From Oscillospiraceae bacterium (GTDB lineage Bacteria; Bacillota; Clostridia; Oscillospirales; Oscillospiraceae): 11,310 nucleotides of DNA. The position numbers and the translations under genes were made by a program. Positions 1 through 6,397 of the stretch are shown one piece after another (within the stretch, counting starts at the first letter, position 1; each line of letters starts with the position of its first letter). The notes beneath the pieces were generated by a model. It was not told the origin of the DNA. It was given only the letters and a program-made list of their open reading frames with translations, and did not search any database. The stretch is taken from assembly GCA_020025395.1 (NCBI GenBank), contig JAHHSE010000038.1, positions 1 to 11,310 on the forward strand, read 5' to 3'.

Positions 1-1
1 G

Positions 2-913
2 GTCCATGTATTCTCCGCCGCCTACCGGGAGGAGGACTTTTCCCCCCTCCTCCAATACGCCGACCACATTGTCTTCAACTCCATCAGTCAGTTGAAAAAA
101 TTTGGACCCAGGGCAGAGGGAAAGAGTTTGGGGCTTAGGATCAATCCGGAGTGCTCCACCCAAAAGGGCCACCCCATTTACGACCCGTGTGCCCCCGGCA
201 GCCGACTGGGGGTAACCCGCTCGGTGTGGGATGATCAGATGGACGAGGCCGCTCTGGCCCTGCTGGACGGCCTTCACTTCCATACCCTCTGCGAGCAGAA
301 TGCGGATGCTCTGGAAACCACGCTCCACGCCGTAGATCAGAGATTCGGGGATATTCTGCCCCGGATGAGATGGGTCAACCTGGGCGGCGGTCATCACATC
401 ACCCGTTCGGACTACGATCTGGATACCCTTTGCAGGTGCATCTCCTTCGCCCAGGAGAAATGGGGGGCGGAGATCTATCTGGAGCCCGGGGAGGCGGTGG
501 CCCTGAATGCGGGCTTCCTCCTCAGCCGGGTGCTGGATCTGGTCACCAACGGGGACACCACCATCGCCATTTTGGATTCCAGCGCCGCCTGCCATATGCC
601 TGATGTGCTGGAAATGCCCTATACCCCGCCCCTGTACGGCGCTTCGGAGGAGGCCTCCCCCCACCATCCATATCGCTGCCGCCTTGCCGGTCCCACCTGT
701 CTCTCCGGGGATGTGATCGGGGACTACTTCTTCCCAAGGCCTCCGAAGGTCGGGGACCTTCTCCTCTTCGGCGATATGGCCATTTATACCACCTGCAAAA
801 ATAATACCTTCAATGGAATGCCCCTGCCCGATCTCTGGGCCTGGACGCCTGACAGGGAGTGCCGTCCTCTCACGGCCTTCGGCTATCAGGACTTTAAGCA
901 CAGGCTGGGTTAG
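2..913 (+). CDS. nspC: Carboxynorspermidine/carboxyspermidine decarboxylase, 5'-truncated by window
   Basis: PLP-dependent decarboxylase of the alanine racemase/ornithine decarboxylase fold that removes CO2 from carboxyspermidine or carboxynorspermidine, the last step of the aspartate-semialdehyde route to spermidine; cytoplasmic. The frame is open from base 2 and reads HVFSAAYREEDF before the first internal Met-type codon, so the gene starts outside the window. About 303 residues are visible; the family is usually about 375-400, so the N-terminal part with the PLP lysine is missing. Visible family motifs, in order: FNSISQL, SLGLRINPECS, YDPCAPGSRLG, LHFHTLCEQ, the glycine-rich WVNLGGGHH, the phosphate-binding YLEPGEAV, HMPDVLEMPY, and GPTCLSGDVIGDY, whose Cys and Asp correspond to the active-site pair of ornithine decarboxylase. 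It lies 53 bases upstream of an aspartate kinase on the same strand, probably in one operon. Identification is firm; preference for the C7 or C8 carboxy-polyamine cannot be read from the sequence. Confidence 0.92.
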   Translation, partial: VHVFSAAYREEDFSPLLQYADHIVFNSISQLKKFGPRAEGKSLGLRINPECSTQKGHPIYDPCAPGSRLGVTRSVWDDQMDEAALALLDGLHFHTLCEQNADALETTLHAVDQRFGDILPRMRWVNLGGGHHITRSDYDLDTLCRCISFAQEKWGAEIYLEPGEAVALNAGFLLSRVLDLVTNGDTTIAILDSSAACHMPDVLEMPYTPPLYGASEEASPHHPYRCRLAGPTCLSGDVIGDYFFPRPPKVGDLLLFGDMAIYTTCKNNTFNGMPLPDLWAWTPDRECRPLTAFGYQDFKHRLG

Positions 914-922
914 CCTTTGTGT

Positions 923-954
923 CTTCTTGGGGTCTTCTATGAAATCCCAAGAAG
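923..954 (+). promoter_or_regulatory. Hairpin overlapping the aspartate kinase ribosome binding site
   Basis: CTTCTTGGG (923-931) is perfectly complementary to CCCAAGAAG (946-954), a 9-bp stem with a 14-base loop. Its right arm covers the first three bases of the AAGGAG Shine-Dalgarno sequence (952-957) of the next gene. No T-run follows, so it does not look like a terminator. It may lower translation of the kinase relative to nspC or respond to a factor; that role is inference. Confidence 0.45.
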
Positions 955-966
955 GAGAATGAGCCA

Positions 967-2301
967 TTGAGAAAGGCAGTTAAATTCGGCGGAAGCTCCC
1001 TGGCCTGTGCCGCGCAGTTCCAAAAGGTCCGATCTATCCTCCGGGAGGACCCCTCCCGGAGGTATATCATCCCCTCCGCCCCCGGCAGGCGGGACAGTCA
1101 GGATTTCAAAGTCACCGATCTGTTCTACCGCTATTACGATCACTGGGTCCATGGCCGAGAAGACCCGGACCTTCTTGGGCAGATCGGGACCCGCTACCAG
1201 GAGATTATCCGGGGACTTTCCCTGGACTTCGATCTGAAAGGGGCCTTGGAGGAGATTCGCCAGAACATTCAGGCGGGAGCCGGACGGGACTATGCCGCCT
1301 CCAGAGGGGAGTATCTCAACGGCCGTCTGCTGGCCCAATATCTGGGATTTGCCTTTCTGGACCCGGCAGAGGCGGTCTTCTTCGACGAAACCGGCGCCCT
1401 GCGCCCCGAAGCCACCGATCTCGCCCTGAAACAGCGGCTGACCGGATGCGTCGGCACAGTGATTCCGGGTTTTTACGGCTCCCTGCCCTCCGGGCGGATC
1501 AAGACCTTTTCACGGGGCGGCTCCGATATCACCGGCGCCCTGGTGGCAAAGGCGGTCTCCGCCGATCTCTATGAAAACTGGACCGATGTTTCCGGCTTTC
1601 TTCTGGCGGACCCCAGAATCGTGGAAAACCCGGTCGCCATCGGCACCATCACCTATCAGGAGCTGCACGAGCTGGCCTGCATGGGGGCCTGTGTCCTCCA
1701 CGAGGATGCCATTTTCCCGGTCAAGGAGGCCGGAATCCCGATCCACATCAAAAATACCAATCGGCCTCAGGACCTGGGAACCCTCATTGTCCCCAGCGCC
1801 GAACCGAAGCCCAGCTGTTCCATCACCGGGATCACAGGGAAAAAGGGCTACTGCGCCCTGAACATCCGCAAGGCCTCACAAAAGGCTTCAGACGGGTTTG
1901 ATCAAACCGTGCTGGACATTCTGGAGGCGAGGGACATTCCCTGTGAGCCGCTCCCCTCCGGAGCGGGCACGCTTTCCCTGCTGGTCCCCCAAGAGCGGTA
2001 TTTGAAACAGGAGCATTCCGTCCTCTCCGGGATCCATCGGTCCGTACAGCCGGATTCCATCTCTCTGGAGTCCGATCTTGCCCTGGTCGCCATCGGAGGC
2101 CGTGGGAACCGGGCGAAAAGCCTCATTGCGGGCAATGTGATCTCCGCCCTGGAGGATGCCAACATCCATATCCGGACCATCAATCAGGGGATGGAGGATC
2201 TGGCCATGGTAATTGGGGTCTATGACAGAGATTTTGAGTCCGCCGTTCGGGTCATTTACAATCGGTTTATCCGTCAGGATTGGGCACACGCCCCCTCCTA
2301 A
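967..2301 (+). CDS. Aspartate kinase (aspartokinase), monofunctional, two ACT domains
   Basis: Phosphorylates aspartate to aspartyl-phosphate, the first step toward aspartate semialdehyde, lysine, threonine and methionine; cytoplasmic. The start is TTG at 967: AAGGAG sits nine bases upstream, and the nearby ATG at 959 stops after three codons. The 444 residues match the usual monofunctional length. Amino acid kinase domain: KFGGSS (6-11), GFYG, TFSRGGSDITG (180-190), ENWTDVSG (203-210), ADPRIV and ELACMGACVLH (ending at 245). Two C-terminal ACT domains follow, roughly 284-350 (SITGITG) and 370-440 (ALVAIGGRG, then NQGMEDLAMVIGV), the usual site of feedback by lysine or threonine. The gene follows nspC closely. 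Because carboxyspermidine dehydrogenase consumes aspartate semialdehyde, a paralog dedicated to polyamine synthesis is plausible, but it could equally be the housekeeping enzyme. A long hairpin terminator follows six bases after the stop. Confidence 0.94.
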   Translation: MRKAVKFGGSSLACAAQFQKVRSILREDPSRRYIIPSAPGRRDSQDFKVTDLFYRYYDHWVHGREDPDLLGQIGTRYQEIIRGLSLDFDLKGALEEIRQNIQAGAGRDYAASRGEYLNGRLLAQYLGFAFLDPAEAVFFDETGALRPEATDLALKQRLTGCVGTVIPGFYGSLPSGRIKTFSRGGSDITGALVAKAVSADLYENWTDVSGFLLADPRIVENPVAIGTITYQELHELACMGACVLHEDAIFPVKEAGIPIHIKNTNRPQDLGTLIVPSAEPKPSCSITGITGKKGYCALNIRKASQKASDGFDQTVLDILEARDIPCEPLPSGAGTLSLLVPQERYLKQEHSVLSGIHRSVQPDSISLESDLALVAIGGRGNRAKSLIAGNVISALEDANIHIRTINQGMEDLAMVIGVYDRDFESAVRVIYNRFIRQDWAHAPS

Positions 2302-2306
2302 AGAGC

Positions 2307-2354
2307 GCAAAGGCCCCGGAAGAAGGAATCCTTTCCTTCCTCCGGGGCCTTTGC
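2307..2354. terminator. Long hairpin terminator between convergent genes
   Basis: GCAAAGGCCCCGGA (2307-2320) and TCCGGGGCCTTTGC (2341-2354) form a perfect 14-bp stem; the 20-base loop holds a further AAGGAA/TTCCTT pairing. It lies between the stop of the aspartate kinase (2301) and the stop of the opposite-strand gene (2386), so it may serve both. The T-run is only the TTT inside the stem, so termination strength is uncertain. Confidence 0.7.
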
Positions 2355-2385
2355 CTGTTAAAAGTTCCATTTCTCCGCTCTGTGT

Positions 2386-3045
2386 CTACCCCTTGCAGTC
2401 CAGCGCCCGTGGGCGCCGGGGTTCCTGCCGCTCCAGCTGGGCCTCCGTAGGCTTCTCCTCCATCTCCCGCATGGCGGCGGAAAGCTGCCCGATAATCACA
2501 CTGGAAAGGTCCGGGTCTCCCAGATCCGCCGTCATGGCAGAGGTACACGCCCCCTGGTAGGCGTGGTCGGCCTCCTCCTTGGAACGACAGCCATTCAGCC
2601 GCGCCTTGAAGGCGGAGCGCTCCCGCTCGGCCTGCAGCAGCTTGGCCAGCTCCTCCGGGGCGTTGCGGGCCAGATAGGCCTTCTCCTCCCCGGTCAGCCG
2701 CCCGCCCTTGCGGAGCTTGCTCCGCATCTCCTGGATCTTCAGACGGATCTCCTCTATGGGTGGTTTCTTCTTCTCCGGCGGTTTCGTACGCCTCAGTTCC
2801 TCCAGCCTGCGCCGGTTTTCCTCCCGGAGCCAGTTCACCAGCCCATGATACCGATCCATCCGACGCTCTTCCGGGGTGCGTCGGCGCTCCGCCCGCTTTT
2901 CCTGCCGAGCCGCCTGCTCCTCGGGCTTCTTGGCTTCCTTCTCCTCCTCCGGTTCCTGGGCCTGCGGACTCTTCTTCTGCTCTGTCTGTTGATTTTGCCG
3001 CATCCGATGCTGATAGCGATTGGGGTCGATCAGAAAATCTGCCAT
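2386..3045 (-). CDS. Hypothetical charged coiled-coil protein, 219 aa
   Basis: I do not recognise a named family. ATG at 3045 is preceded by GGGAGGTGA (3052-3060) at good spacing, which fixes the start. The N-terminus (MADFLIDPNRY) is followed by a low-complexity, very charged stretch (about 20-60, rich in Glu, Lys, Arg and Gln) and then by helix-rich, probably coiled-coil sequence. Residues 100-200 look more structured: RLTGEEKAYLARNAPE (116-131), KARLNGCRSKEEA (147-159), then an Ala/Ser/Thr-rich segment. There is no signal peptide, membrane segment or metal motif, so it is probably cytoplasmic. It is transcribed divergently from another unknown gene (3266-4459), with about 220 bases between their starts. 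A possible -10, GATAAT (minus strand, 3076-3071), lies upstream with no good -35. Other frames here stay open because of base composition but show no sensible protein. Confidence 0.75.
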   Translation of the reverse strand: MADFLIDPNRYQHRMRQNQQTEQKKSPQAQEPEEEKEAKKPEEQAARQEKRAERRRTPEERRMDRYHGLVNWLREENRRRLEELRRTKPPEKKKPPIEEIRLKIQEMRSKLRKGGRLTGEEKAYLARNAPEELAKLLQAERERSAFKARLNGCRSKEEADHAYQGACTSAMTADLGDPDLSSVIIGQLSAAMREMEEKPTEAQLERQEPRRPRALDCKG

Positions 3046-3265
3046 CCTTTCTCACCTCCCTCTTATCAAGATTATCGTCCCATCCGCTCCAAAAAGAAAG
3101 AGTCCGTCCCAAAGAAATCCTTCGGCAAAACAGAGAAAACCCCCTTAACCAATTCCGGTGCCGCATGAAATGCACGCCAATCCCTTAAGTAAATCCTTTT
3201 TAAGGTCGATAAAGAATATGAGAAGGGATAAAAACTCATAAAATTGAAGAAGGATGTGTCAAGAA
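3046..3265. promoter_or_regulatory. AT-rich divergent intergenic region
   Basis: This 220-base gap separates two divergent unknown genes and must hold promoters for both. On the minus side, GATAAT at 3076-3071 could be a -10 about 10 bases before the ribosome binding site, but the -35 position (TTTCTT) is poor. On the plus side I see only weak pairs such as TTAAGT (3185-3190) with GATAAA (3208-3213), 17 bases apart. No RNA gene or repeat is evident. Confidence 0.35.
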
Positions 3266-4459
3266 ATGGCAGTCAACTTTTCAGGCTATCACCCCTATCA
3301 CCCCTTCCCCTCCCAAACAGGATATATTGCGGATCAAAGCCAGCTGCTGGACATCACCGGGCGGGGACCCAACTCCACCGGGACGCCTCCCAAATGGTCT
3401 GAACACCATCGGCCCTCCACGGATACCTATGTCCCCTCCGATCAGGTTTACGGCCCCATCAAGATGCCGGACTCCTTTTCCTTCACCGTCCCCGATCAGG
3501 TGGGGCACATTGATATGGAAACCGGCACCATCACCTGGAAGGAAAACGCCGAACACGCCGGCGAGCGTGTTACCGTCTCCTTCCCTCCCAAGGAAAGGCC
3601 CATGCTGGACCCCTATGACTACTACACCGATGACCCCTGCAGCATACGCCTGGAACGGATCCCCGCCAGTGAGCGGGGGGAGACCGTGCTCCACGACTTC
3701 CTCCGCCAGGACGGAGGCACCCTGATCGACGCGGCCCGCCACCTTGCGGCAAAGGGAGCCATTACCTCCGAGGTCTGCAAAACCGATTTGGATGCCTTTG
3801 TCAAGGATACCCTGGACTTTTTCACCGGAGGCCGGTACACCCAGCAGGATATCTCTGTCCTGAGGGGCCAAGTGGATCAGGTGGTGCGGGAGCTGGCGGA
3901 ACAGAGCAAGGCCGGAAAGGAGATGGATATCCGCCAGGTTCGGACCCGCCTCACCATTGCCGGAGCTGATACCTCCGCCGCCGATCTCTTCCAATTTCAT
4001 AAGGTGGGTCGGATCTTGGAGGACAGTCTCCGGGAACACGGAGGCACCCTGAACATTGTGGAGTATGGCAAGACAGGGGTCACTGTGGCCGCCGCCAAGA
4101 AATTTGCCGCCGACCATGGAGCGCTGGGAAAAATGTTCCGTCAGACGGTGGACCGCCTCTATGAGCAGCACCGAAAGATGCTCTACGACACCCAGCACAA
4201 GCACATTGATTCCGGGCGCTATTGGAACCCCGCCCTCTTCCACGACTCCTCCGTCACCGGATTGGAGATTCTGGATGTGTACGCCAAGGCGGACTTTGGA
4301 AACCCCGCCGCCCTGGCCCAGGCTCACCGTACAGCGTCGAATATGGTACTCCAGCACTGCCACCGATTCAATCTCCCCTCCACCAGATATGTGGACCAGC
4401 ATGACAAAACCAGCATCGAGGACTACGCCGCCTGGGTCAACTCCCAGATATTCGGATAA
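3266..4459 (+). CDS. Hypothetical protein, 397 aa, with weak internal repeat
   Basis: No family recognised. I start at ATG 3266 because AGAAGGA (ending 3254) lies 11 bases upstream; the earlier in-frame ATG at 3254 directly abuts that site and leaves no spacing. The N-terminal 60 residues are rich in Pro, His, Tyr and Ser and probably disordered (begins MAVNFSGYHPYHPF). A beta-like segment follows (SFTVPDQVGHIDMETGTITW), then a mostly helical remainder. Two segments resemble each other: VLHDFLRQDGGTL (141-153) and ILEDSLREHGGTL (250-262), 109 residues apart; both continue into helical sequence. There is no signal peptide or membrane helix. The C-terminus ends YAAWVNSQIFG. The gene is divergent from a charged coiled-coil gene and ends in a strong terminator, so it is a separate transcription unit. 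The opposite strand is also open over this whole region but gives a Gly/Val/Leu-rich nonsense composition. Confidence 0.75.
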   Translation: MAVNFSGYHPYHPFPSQTGYIADQSQLLDITGRGPNSTGTPPKWSEHHRPSTDTYVPSDQVYGPIKMPDSFSFTVPDQVGHIDMETGTITWKENAEHAGERVTVSFPPKERPMLDPYDYYTDDPCSIRLERIPASERGETVLHDFLRQDGGTLIDAARHLAAKGAITSEVCKTDLDAFVKDTLDFFTGGRYTQQDISVLRGQVDQVVRELAEQSKAGKEMDIRQVRTRLTIAGADTSAADLFQFHKVGRILEDSLREHGGTLNIVEYGKTGVTVAAAKKFAADHGALGKMFRQTVDRLYEQHRKMLYDTQHKHIDSGRYWNPALFHDSSVTGLEILDVYAKADFGNPAALAQAHRTASNMVLQHCHRFNLPSTRYVDQHDKTSIEDYAAWVNSQIFG

Positions 4460-4570
4460 GTCCTCCACTCATCCCCGGCGGAAAAGCGGCCCTGACAAAA
4501 CATCCGCTGACCGCCCCTTCCGTCCCCCTGATCCAGAGCCGTAAAAAATCGGACAGGGCGGACCTAAACC

Positions 4571-4627
4571 GCGCCCCCTATGTAAGACAGCAGGATCTGC
4601 TTCTAACATAGGGGGCGCTTTCTTCTT
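4571..4627 (+). terminator. Rho-independent terminator
   Basis: GCGCCCCCTATGT (4571-4583) pairs perfectly with ACATAGGGGGCGC (4606-4618); the loop contains a second small stem AGCAG/CTGCT (4589-4593/4597-4601). TTTCTTCTT follows directly. It ends the 3266-4459 gene, about 110 bases after its stop, and may also stop opposite transcripts from the cytidine deaminase side. The sequence between 4460 and 4570 and between 4628 and 4721 shows nothing else I can name. Confidence 0.85.
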
Positions 4628-4721
4628 CCAAGAGGAAGGATTTCAAACAGAAGGAAGTTTCCTCTGACCACAAGACGGTCCAAAGATCGTCCTGGGGTCA
4701 CTTCCGCCTGTCCGCGTTCTC

Positions 4722-5117
4722 TCATTCCAACGATTTGGGGCCGAAGCCGCGGGGCAGAAGCTCCGCCAGGGAGAGCTTTACAAAATCATGGTCCTTTCGG
4801 GCCACCAGCACCTCCAGCTGTGGGCAGAACTCATAGAGCATCTGACGGCAGGCCCCGCAGGGCCAGCAGTAGTCCTGGGAATTGCCCACCACGGCAATCC
4901 GGACCCAGTCGTCCCGATGCCCCTCGCTCACCGCCTTCAAAATCGCCGTCCGTTCCGCACAGATGGTAGACCCATAGGCCGCATTCTCCACATTACAGCC
5001 GGTAAACACCGTGCCGTCCTTCATCAGCAGGGCCGCCCCTACGGGAAATTTGGAATAAGGTACATAGGCATACTCCAGCATGGAAAAAGCCTTTTCAACC
5101 AATTCACGATCCGTCAT
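4722..5117 (-). CDS. cdd: Cytidine deaminase
   Basis: Zinc enzyme that deaminates cytidine and deoxycytidine to uridine and deoxyuridine in pyrimidine salvage; cytoplasmic, usually a homotetramer. With the start at ATG 5117 the protein has 131 residues, typical of the small bacterial form. GAGGAG lies nine bases before this ATG; a TTG at 5147 would add ten residues but has no ribosome binding site. Visible motifs: YVPYSKFPVGAAL (18-30), GCNVENAAYGSTICAERTA with zinc ligand Cys53 and catalytic Glu55, and PCGACRQ with ligands Cys87 and Cys90. Three Cys ligands mark the tetrameric class. Phe24 and Asn42-Glu44 correspond to substrate-binding positions of the family. The gene has its own promoter, so it is probably independent of the arsR operon that ends upstream of it. 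Confidence 0.96.
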   Translation of the reverse strand: MTDRELVEKAFSMLEYAYVPYSKFPVGAALLMKDGTVFTGCNVENAAYGSTICAERTAILKAVSEGHRDDWVRIAVVGNSQDYCWPCGACRQMLYEFCPQLEVLVARKDHDFVKLSLAELLPRGFGPKSLE

Positions 5118-5185
5118 CAATATGATCTCCTCTCTTGTCCAGTTCAACAGGGGGCCGGAGGAACCTCCTCTTCCGCCCTTTCCCC

Positions 5186-5194
5186 ATTATACCA
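5186..5194 (-). promoter_or_regulatory. Extended -10 promoter of cdd
   Basis: The minus strand reads TGGTATAAT (5194-5186), a perfect TATAAT preceded by the TGn extension. The -35 position about 17 bases upstream (TTTTCC) is poor, as is common for extended -10 promoters. Transcription would begin near 5179, about 50 bases before the GAGGAG site of cdd. Confidence 0.6.
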
Positions 5195-5227
5195 GATGGA
5201 CCCCCGGAGGAAAAGATGAAATCCGTT

Positions 5228-5518
5228 TTATCCCTCCCGGGTGCAGTAGGCCCGCTTGAGCAGATCCATAAGCTCCCGAATCCGCTCATCCGCAATGGAA
5301 TAGCGCACATACTGAGCCTGCCTTTCCGAACAGATCAGGCCCCCGTCCCGCAGCTTATGCAGGTGCTGGGAGAGGGCAGGTCCCGTAATCTCCCGGACCT
5401 CCTCTCCCAGTTCCCCCACCGTCATAGGCCCCTCCAACAGGGCGCAGAGAATAAGAAGTCGGTTTTCGTTGGCCAAAAGGCTCATCAGCTCGGCAACCTG
5501 TCCGGCCTGCTCACGCAT
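5228..5518 (-). CDS. ArsR-family repressor, SqrR/BigR/YgaV-like (possible persulfide sensor)
   Basis: Small winged-helix dimeric repressor, 96 residues. The start is ATG 5518: GAGGAGGG lies five bases upstream, and a longer frame back to 5635 lacks such a site and would overlap the preceding gene extensively. The recognition helix is clear (GPALSQHLHKLRDGGLI, about 46-62), followed by the wing (SERQAQYVRYSI). The CxC-type metal site of arsenic or cadmium sensors is absent from the helix-3 region (MTVGELGEEV). Instead there are Cys25 in RLLILCALL and Cys92 in LLKRAYC, 67 residues apart, matching the two conserved cysteines of SqrR, BigR and YgaV, which form a tetrasulfide with persulfides. Cys63 is extra. 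It overlaps the previous gene by eight bases and is the last gene of the operon whose operator it probably binds. Family assignment is firm; the signal is inferred. Confidence 0.9.
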   Translation of the reverse strand: MREQAGQVAELMSLLANENRLLILCALLEGPMTVGELGEEVREITGPALSQHLHKLRDGGLICSERQAQYVRYSIADERIRELMDLLKRAYCTREG

Positions 5519-6155
5519 CTCGGCCCTCCTCTTTCTGTCCGCAGCAGGCACCGCACTTTCTCTCCTCTTCCTCCGGCCTTCCCGCCCGAAGCCGGCAGAT
5601 GAGCTGGGTGGTGGTCCCCATGGGACAGAAAACACACCAGGAACGGGGCTTATACAGGGCCATCACGATCAGGCCGATGAGGGTGGAGGTGAGCATCATG
5701 CTGTAAAACCCAAAGGCATACTGTGCCACCCAGGGGGGCACCGCCTCCCCATGATAGGCCCAGTGCCAGGGGACCTGAAAGGTCCAGAACAGCTTGATGA
5801 CCTCCCCCAGGTTCCTGGCTCCGCTGCCTACCAGCCAGGTGGTGTACAGCATCTGAAAGAACATGACGAAGAAAAAGATCAGAAATCCATACCGGAACCC
5901 CTTGGACCGCATCCACCGGGGGGTGGGCCGATTGCCTGAGAGCTTCAGCTTCTTCCCCAGCAGCTGGAAGAACTGACCCCGGTCACAGTAGCGGTTGCAG
6001 TAGCGCTTCTCTCCCCCAAAGATGGCGATGAGCAGGGGGAGACAGAAAAAGACCATCCCAAGCCAGGCAAAGAGGATGTTGAAAAATCCCAGCCCCAGAT
6101 AGATGGGGGTCACGATCCAGAGATACTCATACCACTGTTTCTTTCCCTGCTTCAT
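5511..6155 (-). CDS. 4Fe-4S binding membrane protein (Fer4_5/NapH-CcoG-like)
   Basis: Integral membrane iron-sulfur protein of 214 residues, probably passing electrons across or along the cytoplasmic membrane; donor and acceptor are unknown. ATG 6155 overlaps the ferredoxin stop as ATGA and has GGAGGAG five bases upstream, so translation is likely coupled; the frame stays open further upstream only within the ferredoxin gene. Hydrophobic segments lie at about 12-46 (one or two helices), 89-109 and 147-167. Two cysteine motifs follow helices: CNRYCDRGQ (53-61) and CVFCPMGT (174-181), the halves of the Fer4_5-type site also seen in NapH, NosR and CcoG. The tail adds KCGACCG (200-206), a CxxCC group I cannot assign. 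It is shorter than CcoG and lacks its soluble domain. The ferredoxin upstream and the ArsR-type regulator downstream suggest one redox module. Confidence 0.85.
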   Translation of the reverse strand: MKQGKKQWYEYLWIVTPIYLGLGFFNILFAWLGMVFFCLPLLIAIFGGEKRYCNRYCDRGQFFQLLGKKLKLSGNRPTPRWMRSKGFRYGFLIFFFVMFFQMLYTTWLVGSGARNLGEVIKLFWTFQVPWHWAYHGEAVPPWVAQYAFGFYSMMLTSTLIGLIVMALYKPRSWCVFCPMGTTTQLICRLRAGRPEEEERKCGACCGQKEEGRDA

Positions 6156-6355
6156 GCCGTCTCCTCCCGCTTTGCCAGCGCAATGACCCCCGCCGGACAT
6201 TCTTGGACACACTTTCCGCAGCCCACACAGCGCCCCTTGTCAATTCTGGCCGCCACACCCTTCCAGATCCGGATGGCCGTCATGGGACATACCTTGAGGC
6301 AGCTTCCGCAGCTGACGCAGTCCCTCCCTACCCAGGCATATTGTTTGGATGCCAT
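6152..6355 (-). CDS. Ferredoxin, two [4Fe-4S] clusters
   Basis: A 67-residue clostridial-type electron carrier, cytoplasmic. Two cluster motifs are complete: CVSCGSCLKVCP (13-24) and CVGCGKCVQECP (43-54), each contributing three cysteines to one cluster and the Cys-Pro cysteine to the other. ATG 6355 is preceded by GGAGGT at seven bases. It is the first gene of a three-gene operon; its stop overlaps the ATG of the membrane Fe-S protein by four bases, which makes that protein its likely partner. Expression starts from a consensus promoter covered by a palindromic operator just upstream. The extra residues between the motifs (IRIWKGVAARIDKGR) are normal for this class. Confidence 0.95.
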   Translation of the reverse strand: MASKQYAWVGRDCVSCGSCLKVCPMTAIRIWKGVAARIDKGRCVGCGKCVQECPAGVIALAKREETA

Positions 6356-6367
6356 GCTGATACCTCC

Positions 6368-6397
6368 TAAGCATTTAATTAATTAAGTACTTGCTTA
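6368..6397. promoter_or_regulatory. 30-bp palindromic operator, probable ArsR binding site
   Basis: TAAGCA (6368-6373) and TGCTTA (6392-6397) are the outer arms of an inverted repeat centred on TTAATTAA. 24 of 30 positions are symmetric. It starts at the edge of the -10 hexamer and extends over the transcription start toward the ribosome binding site, so a bound dimer or two dimers would block initiation. Assignment to the repressor encoded at the end of this operon is inference from position and from the usual AT-rich palindromes of ArsR proteins. Confidence 0.75.

Noticed and set aside
2267..3175. A 302-codon minus-strand frame overlapping the coiled-coil gene
   Set aside because: No sensible domains, and the alternative frame (2386-3045) has a strong ribosome binding site and amphipathic helical sequence.
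3215..3244. AATATG and CATAAAAT resembling a sporulation sigma-E/K promoter before the unknown plus-strand gene
   Set aside because: Transcription would begin at about 3251, on top of the ribosome binding site, leaving no usable leader.
3281..4468. A 395-codon open frame on the minus strand across the unknown plus-strand gene
   Set aside because: Gly/Val/Leu-rich, low-sense composition, no ribosome binding site, and mirror of a plus-strand gene with a plausible start and terminator; it reflects high GC at third positions.
5118..5147. TTG at 5147 as the start of cytidine deaminase
   Set aside because: No ribosome binding site before it; GAGGAG is well placed for ATG 5117, which gives the normal family length and N-terminus.
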